This document shows, in pieces, positions 46,401 through 54,811 of a stretch of DNA of 64,000 nucleotides. Numbering within the stretch: the stretch's first letter is position 1; each line of letters opens with the position of its first letter. A model generated the notes under the pieces. That model searched no databases and was not told where the DNA came from. It worked only from the letters and a program-made list of their open reading frames with translations. Position numbers and translations under genes: made by a program. This DNA comes from CBDAQA01 sp965247815 (GTDB lineage Bacteria > Planctomycetota > Phycisphaerae > Tepidisphaerales > Tepidisphaeraceae): positions 124,001-188,000 of the forward strand of contig CBDFHW010000026.1 of assembly GCA_965247815.1 (NCBI GenBank), written 5' to 3'.

Positions 46401-47889
46401 CACGCAGGCGAACGGCACGACGGTCGTCAACGTGCTTTCCGCGGCGACACGGGCGAACGGCGCTGTACTCGGTTCGGCGATCGTGGTCACCACCGGACCG
46501 GCGAACGGCTCGGCGGTCATCAACACGACAACAGGCGAGATCACCTATTCCCCGACGGGCAATTTTGTTGGCGTCGATTCACTGCAGTACACGATCGGTG
46601 ACGACACCGGCGCGGTTTCATTGCCGGCGACGCTTTCGTTCAATGTCGGGCTCACAATTAATACGACCACCGCAAAGTCATTGACCTACACCGACGCGAA
46701 CGGGGTCGTGGTGACCTTGTCGCTGACCAAAGCGGGGACGGCAAAGATCCTGTTTAACGGTACCGGCTCTGCCCAGACGATCAGCGGCGCGCACGGCACT
46801 GGGACGGTGACCGTCACGGGGTCGAACCTTTCGATCGCGAGCATCACCGCGACCGGAACGACTGCAGCCAGTTCGCTGAATCTTTCGCACAAGGGTTCTG
46901 CCGCGATCACGGTGGGGAACATTTCAGTTGCCGGGTCACTGAATGTGCTGAACGCGCCATTCACGACGCTGACGGGCGACTTGGTAATTGATGGCGTGAT
47001 TCGCAAGCTGAGCCTGGGTTCGGCTTCGAGTGGCAGCGTTACCGCGCAGCAGATCACGAGCCTGACAACGGCGGGCGACTTCGCGGCCGACTTGACGGTG
47101 TCGAACGCGGCGGCGTCGCCGTTCGCGCTCGGAACCGTGCGTATTGGCGGGCAAATCGGCGGCGACCACTGGAGCATTGCCGGTTCCGTTCACAGCATCG
47201 TGACCGGTTCGGTCGCCGGCGGATGGGCGGGCACCTTCGCCTCGGCCGTGGGGACGGTCAATGTCCGCGGCGGGGGCTTTGCCGGAAACCTGTCGGCGGG
47301 TTCGATCGGCACGTTTAATATCGTCGGCGACGTCACCGGGACGATCACGGCCGGCGCGATCAAGTCGGCGCACGTGACCGGGCAACTGAATGGCGCGACG
47401 GTGACGTTGACCAACAGACTTGCCGCGAAAACTTTCGATTTGACCAGGCTGGTGGTCACCGGCGCGGCTGTTAACTCGCACGTAATCTCGGCGGGCGACA
47501 TCGGGACGATCGTGACCGGCGGAATGGCGGGAAGCCTTATCCAGGCCGGTACGGCGGCGGACGTCACTTTGCCGGTGTCGGCCGCGGACTTCATGAGCGC
47601 CGCTACGATTAATTCGATCCAACTGACTGGCAGCGGCGCGACGTTCGCATCGACGGACATCGCCGCGAAAACAATCGGGTCGTTGAAGCTCGGGGCGATT
47701 CGATCCTCAAATGCCGGCATGACGTTCGGGGTGGGTGCGGGGTCGATTGCATCGCTCACCGCAACGCTCGACAGTGGAGGCATCCTTCGGCTGACTAGCA
47801 AGCAATTGACCACAACCTCGGACGTAGCCGCGTATCTGTCAGGGCTGGGCGTGAACACCCATGATTTTGTTATTCGCACCGCGCTTTGA
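43429..47889 (+). CDS. Giant multidomain surface protein with LEPR-type leader
   Basis: 1,486 residues; TTG start with CGGAG six bases upstream. The leader has MKYNRKS and MLEHRQLLS (the LEPR-XLL-like motif). In order: an ASH/SPD-2-Hydin-like beta-sandwich (about 40-140), a 200-residue unknown region with repeated FRFFP/IRFFP phrases, a second SPD-2-like sandwich (about 385-475) and a duplicate of the unknown region. A fibronectin III domain follows (about 700-780, YNVYRASAVTGPF), then three tandem cadherin-like/VCBS-type repeats (about 790-1075, each with ITYTPAAGFSGADSF-type core). The final 400-residue module is shared with the 33308 protein. The FRFFP-containing block occurs twice. An adhesin or envelope-bound protein is likely. 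Confidence 0.85.
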   Translation: MKYNRKSSVPVVRAFEPVIEMLEHRQLLSASLGLSSSLMVFNAVRNSSASTVQTLVLTDTGDATLVLGPESVSIANDPGSPTADAARFSLLNAASIPQTLSPGESFGLQLRFAANAVGINSAVLDINSGDAVNSLQEVTLRGIGTAGLGGTNQPSLARILRAYNIPTIVGEGANDADVAIDSTYPNPPDPSSQEVNLQRMVKAGAGPVTIQTLASFTASGFPKSYVLGTYTPGNPAGLSELFYTPSNENQTTFVHPQGSTSFDPGVTPFGFYFVSNVQVKGRLGYSEDSLNTWDATNPRKFRFFPLKNPDGTVVANAYVMTSTEWNAPAGYDFTNIVAIVRNIKAAPAAPDGPVLGLQNTNAVAGSDRMIFNRIQSPNTTLGDQVHDTGVLKINNTGTQPLVVNSYTLSAGWTLVTPPAFPLTVAPGATFNLTVKFTATTVPKVPYNETSSPSYPTGGGAYHGALTLNSNDPNHATSTIPLAGWWQLHSENSNEPSLQSIVNLIEGWTTNINSKPIPELNESTSTTNSSPTYYGEEVVSSYWMAADPSIAVNVQQIAAYHTQGNTGSTYWYPQGSSSRNKLFTTAADDGQTLLPYATGTTTPAAANFTSTGTFGFDLDGEFSDDSMNPYRSGGGHDIRFFPVRDVNGNIVPNSYVVTMDYASTTANFDFQDNVYMVSNIHPAATPAMPIDSYSTVTGTTSVTVQWGPTLDGTLLGYNVYRASAVTGPFTLLTGTPTTLRSFVDNSAPTGTTSYYRVTAVDSASSAESLGTTSAAVVPSVAVVVTSGHPTVTDQSLSTQAGVAVSIDELATATDADGSISHGSVVISTAPAHGSTAIDPNSGAITYTPAAGFSGADSFRYTVADNTGAVSSPGTISVTVAAQPIGNPTAPNLSQTTAYQTAVVFDEFATATDPTATLLTSGVVITQNPAHGTVAIDSATGKITYTPEAGFSGTDTLQYTIQDNLQAVSPPATLTITVTPKPTIPVAATVTSTTQANGTTVVNVLSAATRANGAVLGSAIVVTTGPANGSAVINTTTGEITYSPTGNFVGVDSLQYTIGDDTGAVSLPATLSFNVGLTINTTTAKSLTYTDANGVVVTLSLTKAGTAKILFNGTGSAQTISGAHGTGTVTVTGSNLSIASITATGTTAASSLNLSHKGSAAITVGNISVAGSLNVLNAPFTTLTGDLVIDGVIRKLSLGSASSGSVTAQQITSLTTAGDFAADLTVSNAAASPFALGTVRIGGQIGGDHWSIAGSVHSIVTGSVAGGWAGTFASAVGTVNVRGGGFAGNLSAGSIGTFNIVGDVTGTITAGAIKSAHVTGQLNGATVTLTNRLAAKTFDLTRLVVTGAAVNSHVISAGDIGTIVTGGMAGSLIQAGTAADVTLPVSAADFMSAATINSIQLTGSGATFASTDIAAKTIGSLKLGAIRSSNAGMTFGVGAGSIASLTATLDSGGILRLTSKQLTTTSDVAAYLSGLGVNTHDFVIRTAL

Positions 47890-47940
47890 ACGACAGAAAT
47901 TTCGTTTTGATTTGTGCAAATGACGTGACATATTATGGAC

Positions 47941-47978
47941 TGTTCCTGACCGCCGGCCTTGGTCTTCGGTCAGGAACA
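47941..47978 (+). terminator. 12-bp hairpin downstream of the giant protein gene
   Basis: TGTTCCTGACCG pairs with CGGTCAGGAACA around a 14-base loop, about 50 bases after the stop. No T-run follows, so it may be a weak terminator or a 3'-end stabilising stem. Confidence 0.55.
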
Positions 47979-48119
47979 ACGGGCGATCAACCGATCGGCC
48001 GTGCGTTCCCGGAAAGGCGTTTTCGGGAGAAATAGCCCGGCGGTGATTGAGCAGTTTTGCTTGGATCATGACGGCTTGGCGAGTCCACTGCAGGCATTCG
48101 TTGTAGTGCCTGTCGTGTC

Positions 48120-48339
48120 GAAATGGAGGTGATCCGTGACCCATTGTATCTGTATGTGTGGGCTGCTGTGAGCAGCTACCGTATGGTGCGATCCCTGCGG
48201 TACACGCGGCTGCGACAGCAGCTCGGATCGAGAAACGCAACGCGTCTCCCGATCTTATAGGTGAGGCGAAACATCGCCTCGCTGAAAGCAGAGAACACAC
48301 TGCAAGCCCGGCGGTTTTGACCGCCGGGCTTTCTTTTTT
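48120..48339 (+). ncRNA. Candidate structured RNA with its own terminator
   Basis: No credible protein frame covers this stretch. Complementary segments nest: GATCCG (48131) with CGGATC (48224), GCTGCTGT (48162) with ACAGCAGC (48215), and TACCG (48177) with CGGTA (48198), giving a long irregular hairpin. A separate hairpin AGGCGA/TCGCCT follows near 48263-48280. The RNA would end at the strong terminator at 48304-48339. I checked for the signatures of tmRNA, RNase P, SRP and 6S RNA and recognised none. It could instead be a leader that attenuates the M20 hydrolase gene 60 bases after the terminator. Confidence 0.5.
48304..48339 (+). terminator. Strong rho-independent terminator
   Basis: An 11-bp stem AAGCCCGGCGG/CCGCCGGGCTT with a TTTTGA loop and a T-rich tail (TTCTTTTTT just after). 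No coding gene lies immediately upstream, so it terminates the RNA candidate or an attenuated leader. Confidence 0.92.
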
Positions 48340-48399
48340 GAACATGTCTTTTGAATCCCGTTTCTTTGTTTGCAACTTCAAGGATTACAATCGCGGACC

Positions 48400-49623
48400 A
48401 TGGCCCAGAACACTCCGATCATCCAATCGATCGAATCGCAAAAAAGCCGAATGGTGTCGCTCGTTACTGAATGGTCGAACCAGAATTCGGGCAGCCGAAA
48501 CATAGACGGGCTTGCAATTCTTGCGCACAAACTTCGTCAATCGTTCGACGTGCTGGGTGGTTCGGGAACTGAGATCCATCTGCCAGTGCAGGTAGTTGTT
48601 GACCGGCTGGGTCAAGACGTGGAGATGCCGCTCGGCAAGGCGATCTCGATCCGCAAGCGTCCTGAGGCACCGGTGCAGGTTTTTCTCGGCATTCATTACG
48701 ATACCGTCTATGGCACCGGGCACGTACTGCAGACGGTGCGGGCGGTGGACGAGCGGACGCTCAATGGCCCTGGTGTGGCCGATGCCAAGGGCGGGCTTTG
48801 CGTGATGCTGGTCGCCCTCGAGGCGTTCGAACGCAGTGCCGGAGCGGACCGCCTGGGTTGGGAAATCCTCATCAATCCGGACGAAGAACTCGGGTCACCC
48901 GGGTCGGCGTCGCTTCTGGTCGAGTGCGCGAAGCGGAATCAAATCGGAATGGTCTTCGAGCCCGCGTTGGCAGACGGCACGATGGTCGGCGAGCGAAAGG
49001 GCTCTGGAAACTTCGCCGTTGTGATCCGCGGAAAGGCAGCCCATGCGGGTCGGGATTTTCACCAGGGCCGCAGCGCGATTCACGCCGCCGCGGAGTTGAT
49101 CGTCGAATTAGAGCAGATCAACCGAATCATGCCCGGCACGACGGTGAACGTCGGCTGCGTGGACGGCGGAGGGCCGACCAATGTCGTCGCAGACCTGGCG
49201 GTCGTGCGGTTCAATGCCCGGGTTCCGGCACACCAACCCCACGAGCGCGTGGAAGCCGAAATCAAACGGTCCGTCGAGCACGTCGCCCGTCGAGACGGGA
49301 TCACGTTAACGCTCACGGGAAGCTTTTCGTCACCGGCTCGGCCGATGGATCTGAAGACGGCGTCGCTGTATCGACAGATGGCCGAGTGCGGACGGGAACG
49401 GGGGATGACGCTGACCTGGCACGCGAGCGGGGGGGTCAGCGACGCGAACAAGCTTGCCGCGGCCGGCCTGCCGGTCGTCGACACTCTCGGACCGTGCGGT
49501 GGAAATCTTCACAGTGCCGAGGAATTTGTGCTAATCGACACGCTGGTGCCGAAGGCGCAGTTAACTGCCCTGATGTTGATGAAGCTGGCCGACGGGTCTG
49601 CCGTGTCGAATGCAGCTGACTAG
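48400..49623 (+). CDS. M20-family metallohydrolase
   Basis: 407 residues from the ATG at 48400. Zinc ligands of the M20 fold are all visible: LGIHYDTVYG (His-x-Asp), NGPGVADAKGGLCV (Asp), NPDEELGSPGSA (Glu-Glu), MVFEPALADG (Glu) and GGNLHSAEEFVL (His). The dimerisation domain lies between about 195 and 305. Members include carboxypeptidase G2-type glutamate carboxypeptidases and other amide hydrolases; the substrate cannot be told. No signal peptide is seen. Confidence 0.9.
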   Translation: MAQNTPIIQSIESQKSRMVSLVTEWSNQNSGSRNIDGLAILAHKLRQSFDVLGGSGTEIHLPVQVVVDRLGQDVEMPLGKAISIRKRPEAPVQVFLGIHYDTVYGTGHVLQTVRAVDERTLNGPGVADAKGGLCVMLVALEAFERSAGADRLGWEILINPDEELGSPGSASLLVECAKRNQIGMVFEPALADGTMVGERKGSGNFAVVIRGKAAHAGRDFHQGRSAIHAAAELIVELEQINRIMPGTTVNVGCVDGGGPTNVVADLAVVRFNARVPAHQPHERVEAEIKRSVEHVARRDGITLTLTGSFSSPARPMDLKTASLYRQMAECGRERGMTLTWHASGGVSDANKLAAAGLPVVDTLGPCGGNLHSAEEFVLIDTLVPKAQLTALMLMKLADGSAVSNAAD

Positions 49624-50432
49624 GAAAGGGGAACTTCGTCTGTTCGGACGAAGAATTTCTGCAACTGAGTGGCGCCGAATGCCGTCGTCAGTGCGGCGTC
49701 GGCGGCGTCGCGGCCTCGGGCCATCAGCACGCGACCGATCCGGCGACGATTGTGACGGGCGTCGACCGTCCACCAACGCCCGCCCATGTAGACCTCGAGC
49801 CAAGCGCTGAAGTCCATGGGGGCATCGGAGATGGGAACACCAATATCACCCAGATAGCCTGTCGCGTAACGAGCGGGAATATTCATCGCCCGGAGCAGCG
49901 TGATTGCCAGGTGAGTGAAGTCGCGGCAGACGCCGACACGCTCCAGGTAGACCTCGTTCGCGGTCCGAGTCGATCGCGCGTACTGGTAGCCGAAGGTCAC
50001 ATGATTGTGGACCCAGTCAAGAATTGCCTGAACACGCTGCCAGGCCGGCGGAGTGTTGTAGAACAGGCTGTTGGCGGTGTTGAGTAACAGGTCGACTTCG
50101 CAGTATCGGCTCGCGAGCAGGAACTGGAGTGTCTCCGGCGGAAGGTCTTCGATCGGGTGTTGCTGGACGGTGTAGTCGACCGGGTCGGGGAAACCGTCGT
50201 CTTCGATCAGACCATCGCGGTAAAAGCGAATCTGGCCCGGCGGCGCGACGATACGGCCGCAGGTGTTTCCGAACGGGTCGATGTATTTCTGCATCGGTAC
50301 GTACGGCTCGATGTTCAAGAACTCGGCGTCCCTGAGCTTGGAAATCCGCGAAGGGTGGACGAACAACAAAAGGTTCATTGGAGTCGTAGACGCGATATTG
50401 AATATGATGTCGTAACCGATTCGGATCAGCAT
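49620..50432 (-). CDS. Transglutaminase-like cysteine protease
   Basis: 270 residues. An N-terminal 'bacterial transglutaminase-like' region is followed by the core with VGVCRDFTHLAITLLRA (nucleophile Cys, about residue 166), ARYATGYLGD, and FSAWLEVYMGGRWWTVDARHN. The place often filled by His in FHAW is Ser here, and a His appears later in DARHN; I believe the FSAW form also occurs in relatives. The C-terminal GRDAADAALTTAFG block is typical of this subfamily. It has a 4-base stop-to-stop overlap with the M20 gene. Together with the next gene, a zinc-ribbon metallopeptidase, it forms a pair also found in proteobacteria. Confidence 0.88.
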   Translation of the reverse strand: MLIRIGYDIIFNIASTTPMNLLLFVHPSRISKLRDAEFLNIEPYVPMQKYIDPFGNTCGRIVAPPGQIRFYRDGLIEDDGFPDPVDYTVQQHPIEDLPPETLQFLLASRYCEVDLLLNTANSLFYNTPPAWQRVQAILDWVHNHVTFGYQYARSTRTANEVYLERVGVCRDFTHLAITLLRAMNIPARYATGYLGDIGVPISDAPMDFSAWLEVYMGGRWWTVDARHNRRRIGRVLMARGRDAADAALTTAFGATQLQKFFVRTDEVPLS

Positions 50433-50540
50433 TTAACGCTTCCTAAAGAGCCTTGGTTCGTCGACTGATTCTGTGCATTGCCGGGTGTCCGTCCAGAACA
50501 CGATTTTTAGCGTGACTTGCCAGCAAATCGAGTTCCACGT

Positions 50541-51641
50541 TCACGCGGTCGCGGTCGCCGGCTCGCGTGTGTGGCAGTTGTCGGACGGCTCGACGTACTT
50601 TGTCAGACCGTGAACAAACCGCAGCTTTTCACGAATCGGTTTCGCGAATACTTCGGGAAGGTAATCCAGAAGCCCGTTCGCCCGGTTCATTTCATTTAAC
50701 GCAATGCCGAGTTTTTTGTACGCGTCGACCATGGCGTCCAAATCGTGCGGATCCACTGCGGAAATCAGCCCGCCGTGGGCTGCGGTGTCGAGTGCGGACA
50801 CCATATCCAGGTAAACGGCAAACGTCTCGGCGAAATCTTCCCAGGGGTGCATGGTCGCGTACGCGCTGACGTAATTCAGCAGCCAATCAGTTCGGGGGCC
50901 GTTCGCGTAATAATTGGTCAGGGACAGATCGTAACCGGGGTTGGTGTGATCGCCGAACGCGGTTGAGAAATCGTTTTCTTTCTGATTCTTGACCAGCACG
51001 TCCCAGATGTAGTGCCCGAATTCATGGCGGAAATGGCCGAGCAACGACCGGTGTGCCTCGTGCATGGTCACCCGGAGCTTTTCCCGCTCGATGTCGTCGG
51101 CTTCCTGAATGTTCAGGGTGATGACGCCGTTGTCGTGACCCGTGTAGACCTTTTGACCCCCACCCATGCCACGATAGACCCGGTCCGGGATCGCGTCCCC
51201 TTTGAACTCGAACACAAGGCCGGGCTGCACGCCGTCTTTCTCGGTGCCGTATGGAAAACCGAGCATGTCCAGGTCGTACATCGTTCGGCGTTTGGCACCT
51301 TCAAGGCGATACCATTTTTCGCGGTTACCGTCGACGGTCAGGTCGGGAATGGTGCGATTAAATCGACAGCAGTCGCAGAAAATGCCGGCCGAGGTCTCAC
51401 CCTGCGTGCCCTCACCGACCAGACGTGCCACGAACCGATTGCAGACGTTGTATGAAGCGTAGTTCGAGCATTTCACCAGGCTCGTCGCGCAGCAGGAACA
51501 TTCGAACGCGCCGTCGTCTGTGGTCGTGACGTCTGTGATCGCGTGACAGGTCGGGCACCACCCGACTTCGCGTTTGCAGTTCATGCAGATGCTGTTGTCG
51601 AAGAAGAGTTGATTACCACACGTACACGTGAACGACCGCAT
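50541..51641 (-). CDS. Zinc-ribbon zinc-dependent metallopeptidase
   Basis: 366 residues from the ATG at 51641. The upstream part of the frame lies in a divergent promoter region and lacks similarity. An N-terminal zinc-ribbon (TCTCGNQLFFDNSICMNC, then WCPTC and ECSCC) leads to a metalloprotease core with FRHEFGHYIWD (His-Glu-x-x-His, about residue 210) and the downstream WEDFAETFAVYLD (third ligand). This is the 'putative zinc-binding metallopeptidase' family (DUF2248 in older naming). Its association with the neighbouring transglutaminase-like gene suggests a common peptide- or protein-processing role, still undescribed. Confidence 0.88.
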   Translation of the reverse strand: MRSFTCTCGNQLFFDNSICMNCKREVGWCPTCHAITDVTTTDDGAFECSCCATSLVKCSNYASYNVCNRFVARLVGEGTQGETSAGIFCDCCRFNRTIPDLTVDGNREKWYRLEGAKRRTMYDLDMLGFPYGTEKDGVQPGLVFEFKGDAIPDRVYRGMGGGQKVYTGHDNGVITLNIQEADDIEREKLRVTMHEAHRSLLGHFRHEFGHYIWDVLVKNQKENDFSTAFGDHTNPGYDLSLTNYYANGPRTDWLLNYVSAYATMHPWEDFAETFAVYLDMVSALDTAAHGGLISAVDPHDLDAMVDAYKKLGIALNEMNRANGLLDYLPEVFAKPIREKLRFVHGLTKYVEPSDNCHTREPATATA

Positions 51642-51848
51642 TTCAGTTCGCCCTGTTTGAGATATTATTCCGAAGCGAGTGGACTCGAAACGCAGCGAAT
51701 TGGTCAACGGCAAAAACGTCGAAGTTCGCAGCTAGACGTTGGGCGGACAGAGATGGCGGCCCGCGCACGCGAGGCACCCTAAGTTGCGAAGCCCGGTCTT
51801 CCGGTTAATCTGCGTCCGTCGAACTGAGCCGTGAAATGGAGTTCAAAA
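51642..51848. promoter_or_regulatory. Divergent promoter region
   Basis: 207 bases between the metallopeptidase and the HlyD-like gene. GGAG seven bases before 51849 fixes the start of the latter. No other element was recognised. Confidence 0.4.
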
Positions 51849-53426
51849 ATGAGAATGCGCAGTCGTTGGCGGTTGAGTGTCGTTCTGATCTTGGCCAGCA
51901 CGTCCGTGGCGACCTGGCTGTTGGTTAACCGGGAGACCGGGGCGAAGGCCGTCGTCTCGCCTGCGACGTCGCCGACGACACTGCCGATTAAGCCCGCGGT
52001 GGTGGCCGTCGGTATTCCTGCTTCCGCCCCGACCAGCGAACCAACCTCCAAACCATCGGTTGCCGCAGCAGTAGGGGACACCAGCGCCGTTACCCGCGGC
52101 ACGCTGACGCTCGCGTTCGACTTCGACGGCGTCTTCGAGCCCGTGGACCCGTTCGAACTGAAGCTCAAGGTACGCAGCTACCAAGGTGATTTTGTCGTCG
52201 TTAAAGCGGTCACCCCGAGCACTCCCGTCAAAAAGGGCGATTCTCTTTTAGAACTGGACCCGCAGAAGATCGACGTGCAGATTGCTGCGGCAGAAAATGA
52301 GCTCACCGGCGCGCGAGCGGCACTGGTAAAGGCCGAGGCCGACATCAAGCTGGGTGATGCCGGTGACGCACTGGCAATGACGTCTGCGAAAGACGAGTTG
52401 GCGATTTCCCAGACGGAACTCAAGCGATGGGACGACATGGACGGGCCGGCGACCGTGCTCGCGGGGGGAATGGAGATCAAACAGGTGCAGGCGTCGCTGG
52501 ACGACGCGGTCGACGAGTTGAACGAACTGAAAAAGATGTACAAATCGGAGGACCTGACGAATCAGACCGCCGACATTGTCATGAAGCGGGCGGCTCGCGG
52601 GGTCGAACTGCAGAAAATCTCAGCCGACATTGCCAAGGCCGGGTCCGATCGCGCGCAGCGGTTTACGCCGGTGGTCAGCCGGCAGCACTTGGTCGATACG
52701 GTAGATCAGCACGCGCAGACGATCGCGAATCTTGGAGCATCTCAGGCACAATCCAGGGTGTTGAGGGCGATGACGCTGTTCGCGAACCGCCAGTCGGTTG
52801 ATGAAGGCGTTCGAAAACTGACCGAGTTGAAACAGGACCGGACGAATTTCTCGATCACCTCGCCGGTGGACGGTGTCGTCGTTTACGGAATTTTTGCCCA
52901 TAAAGCCTGGCAGGAAATGGACCGGGACAAGTTCGCGGTAGATTCAAAATTGCCCGCCGATCAGGTGGTGATGACCGTATTTACGCCGGGCAAGCTCCGG
53001 GTCCGCACGGAATGGCCCGAAGCGCAGATCACGCTCCTGACCCCTGATTTGAAAGCGAAAATATCGTCAGTCGCGACGCCCGAACTCGAATATATCGCGG
53101 TTCCCCGGCAGGCAATGCTGGTCGGAGCGGCCAAGGGTGACGGGCAGGCTTTTGATGTGCCGATGGATCTTCCCCCGGTCGATCCGCGGCTGGTTCCGGG
53201 TTACAAGGCCAACGTCAGCGTCGACGCCGGCAAGGTCGAGAACGTGCTGCTGGTTCCGAATACTGCGGTCTACCGCGGAAAAGTATGGGTCCACAAGCCC
53301 GGCGGCGACGACGAGGTTCGACCAGTGACCGTCGGCCGAACCGACGGCAAGCAGACCGAAATTCGGGCCGGCCTGAACGAAGTGGAAACCGTGCTGACCC
53401 AGGCCAAGCACCCGGGCGCGACTTGA
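51849..53426 (+). CDS. HlyD/RND-type periplasmic adaptor protein
   Basis: 525 residues from the ATG at 51849. An N-terminal membrane helix (LSVVLILASTSVATWLLV) is followed by a Pro/Thr/Ala-rich stretch. The adaptor core has a lipoyl-like half-motif (PVKKGDSLLELDPQKID), a long alpha-helical hairpin (about 150-320), its second half (SITSPVDGVVVYG), and a beta-barrel with GYKANVSVDAGKVENVLLVPNTAVY near the end. Adaptors link inner-membrane transporters to outer-membrane factors. No transporter gene is beside it, so its partner is unknown. Confidence 0.85.
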   Translation: MRMRSRWRLSVVLILASTSVATWLLVNRETGAKAVVSPATSPTTLPIKPAVVAVGIPASAPTSEPTSKPSVAAAVGDTSAVTRGTLTLAFDFDGVFEPVDPFELKLKVRSYQGDFVVVKAVTPSTPVKKGDSLLELDPQKIDVQIAAAENELTGARAALVKAEADIKLGDAGDALAMTSAKDELAISQTELKRWDDMDGPATVLAGGMEIKQVQASLDDAVDELNELKKMYKSEDLTNQTADIVMKRAARGVELQKISADIAKAGSDRAQRFTPVVSRQHLVDTVDQHAQTIANLGASQAQSRVLRAMTLFANRQSVDEGVRKLTELKQDRTNFSITSPVDGVVVYGIFAHKAWQEMDRDKFAVDSKLPADQVVMTVFTPGKLRVRTEWPEAQITLLTPDLKAKISSVATPELEYIAVPRQAMLVGAAKGDGQAFDVPMDLPPVDPRLVPGYKANVSVDAGKVENVLLVPNTAVYRGKVWVHKPGGDDEVRPVTVGRTDGKQTEIRAGLNEVETVLTQAKHPGAT

Positions 53427-53485
53427 GCTTGGTCATTGGCCTTCGGTCGAGCTGGAAACTCAGCGGGGCGTTCGAGCAGAGTTTT

Positions 53486-54640
53486 ATGAAGTGGATAATC
53501 GCTGTCCTTTGTCTCTGCACGGCCGTTGAATTAATCGGGTGTGGAGAAGTGCCTGCCAGGCGAACCGCTTCAACATTGCCTGCCGGCATCCGGTCGGTCG
53601 CGACCACGCAGGGTGTCTACGCACGGCCGATCGATAAGGCGATCCGTGACGGCGTGAACTTTCTGGAGTCGAGCCAGAACCCGGACGGATCCTGGGGCAC
53701 CGGACGAGTGTCGCACGGAAACGAGATTGTCGTCAGCATTCCCGGATCCCACGACGCGTTCCGCGTGGCCACGACCGCGCTGTGCGTGATGGCCCTGCGC
53801 GAAGCGGGGGAGCGGCAGGCGCACGACCGCGGCGTCGAATACCTGCTGTCGCACGGCGACGTCCGCCGGGCCGAGCCCACCTTGATGTATAACATCTGGG
53901 CCCACTGCTATGTCGTGCAGGCGCTGGCGATCGAATCTCGAACGAACACCGACCCTCGGCTTAAAACAGTCGTGCAATTTCACCTCGACCGCATGACCCG
54001 CTACGAAGCCTACACGGGGGGTTGGAACTATTACGATTTTAATGGCGGCGATCAGACGCCCGCGGCCGGCGCGACCAGCTTTGGTACGGCCGCCGGGTTA
54101 GTCGCAATGCTCGAGGCGAAAACCGCCGGTTTTGAGATTTCGCAGGCGATCGTGCATCGCGGCATCGTCCGTCTAAACCAGATGCGGCAGCCGAATGGTG
54201 GCTACCTCTACGACAGCGACCTGCGTTATTACCCATTGTTGCCGGCCAACCAGCCTCGCGGGAGCATGGGTCGGACGCAGACGGCCAACTGTGCGCTCTG
54301 GATCTGGAAAGAGCCGACGGTTACCGAAAAAGGCTGCCGGGACGCGATCGATTTTTTCTTCAAGGATCACGCCGCGATCGAAGCCGGTCGAAAGCTGAAC
54401 TACCCGCATCAGTCCTGGTACCAGACGTCGGGCTACTACTATTACTTTGATCATTACTATGCCGCCCGGCTCATTGAACAGCTCGGTCCGAAAGCGAAGC
54501 AGGACTATTGCGAGCGGCTTACTGCGGTGATCCTGCCGCATCAGGAAGACGACGGTTCCTGGTGGGATTACCCGATGTGGGATTATCACAAGCCATACGG
54601 AACCGCGTTCGCAATCATGACGCTTCTACGGTGCAAATAA
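53486..54640 (+). CDS. Lipoprotein with prenyltransferase/squalene-cyclase-like repeats
   Basis: 384 residues from the ATG at 53486. Signal peptide with lipobox ELIGC (Cys about residue 19). The body is an alpha/alpha barrel with repeated QW-like motifs (NPDGSWGTGR, QPNGGYLYDSD, EDDGSWWDYPMWDY). These are planctomycetal 'prenyltransferase beta-subunit/terpene cyclase-fold' proteins of unknown role. The catalytic Asp-rich motifs of true cyclases are not seen, so an enzymatic role is doubtful. It follows the adaptor gene by 59 bases. Confidence 0.85.
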   Translation: MKWIIAVLCLCTAVELIGCGEVPARRTASTLPAGIRSVATTQGVYARPIDKAIRDGVNFLESSQNPDGSWGTGRVSHGNEIVVSIPGSHDAFRVATTALCVMALREAGERQAHDRGVEYLLSHGDVRRAEPTLMYNIWAHCYVVQALAIESRTNTDPRLKTVVQFHLDRMTRYEAYTGGWNYYDFNGGDQTPAAGATSFGTAAGLVAMLEAKTAGFEISQAIVHRGIVRLNQMRQPNGGYLYDSDLRYYPLLPANQPRGSMGRTQTANCALWIWKEPTVTEKGCRDAIDFFFKDHAAIEAGRKLNYPHQSWYQTSGYYYYFDHYYAARLIEQLGPKAKQDYCERLTAVILPHQEDDGSWWDYPMWDYHKPYGTAFAIMTLLRCK

Positions 54641-54811
54641 GAGAGGCTTGGAAGTGAATCGTGGCCGCCCCGATACGGCGCGACGCGTCCGACCCACCGA
54701 GCGTGTTTGGCGGCCTATCATTTCACCAAGGCCCGCTGGAGAACATTTTGGCTTTTGGTCGTGCTCGACCGTACCTGCGGGTAATGAAAAATATTTTTAG
54801 CGAGAATCAAC

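Noticed and set aside
48120..48339. tmRNA, SRP RNA, RNase P RNA or 6S RNA
   Set aside because: None of the conserved sequence words of the first three is present, and 6S could not be recognised by eye.
47839..48381. A 180-codon leftward open frame
   Set aside because: It overlaps the giant protein's end and the structured RNA region, has no ribosome site and an improbable Arg/His/Ser-rich composition.
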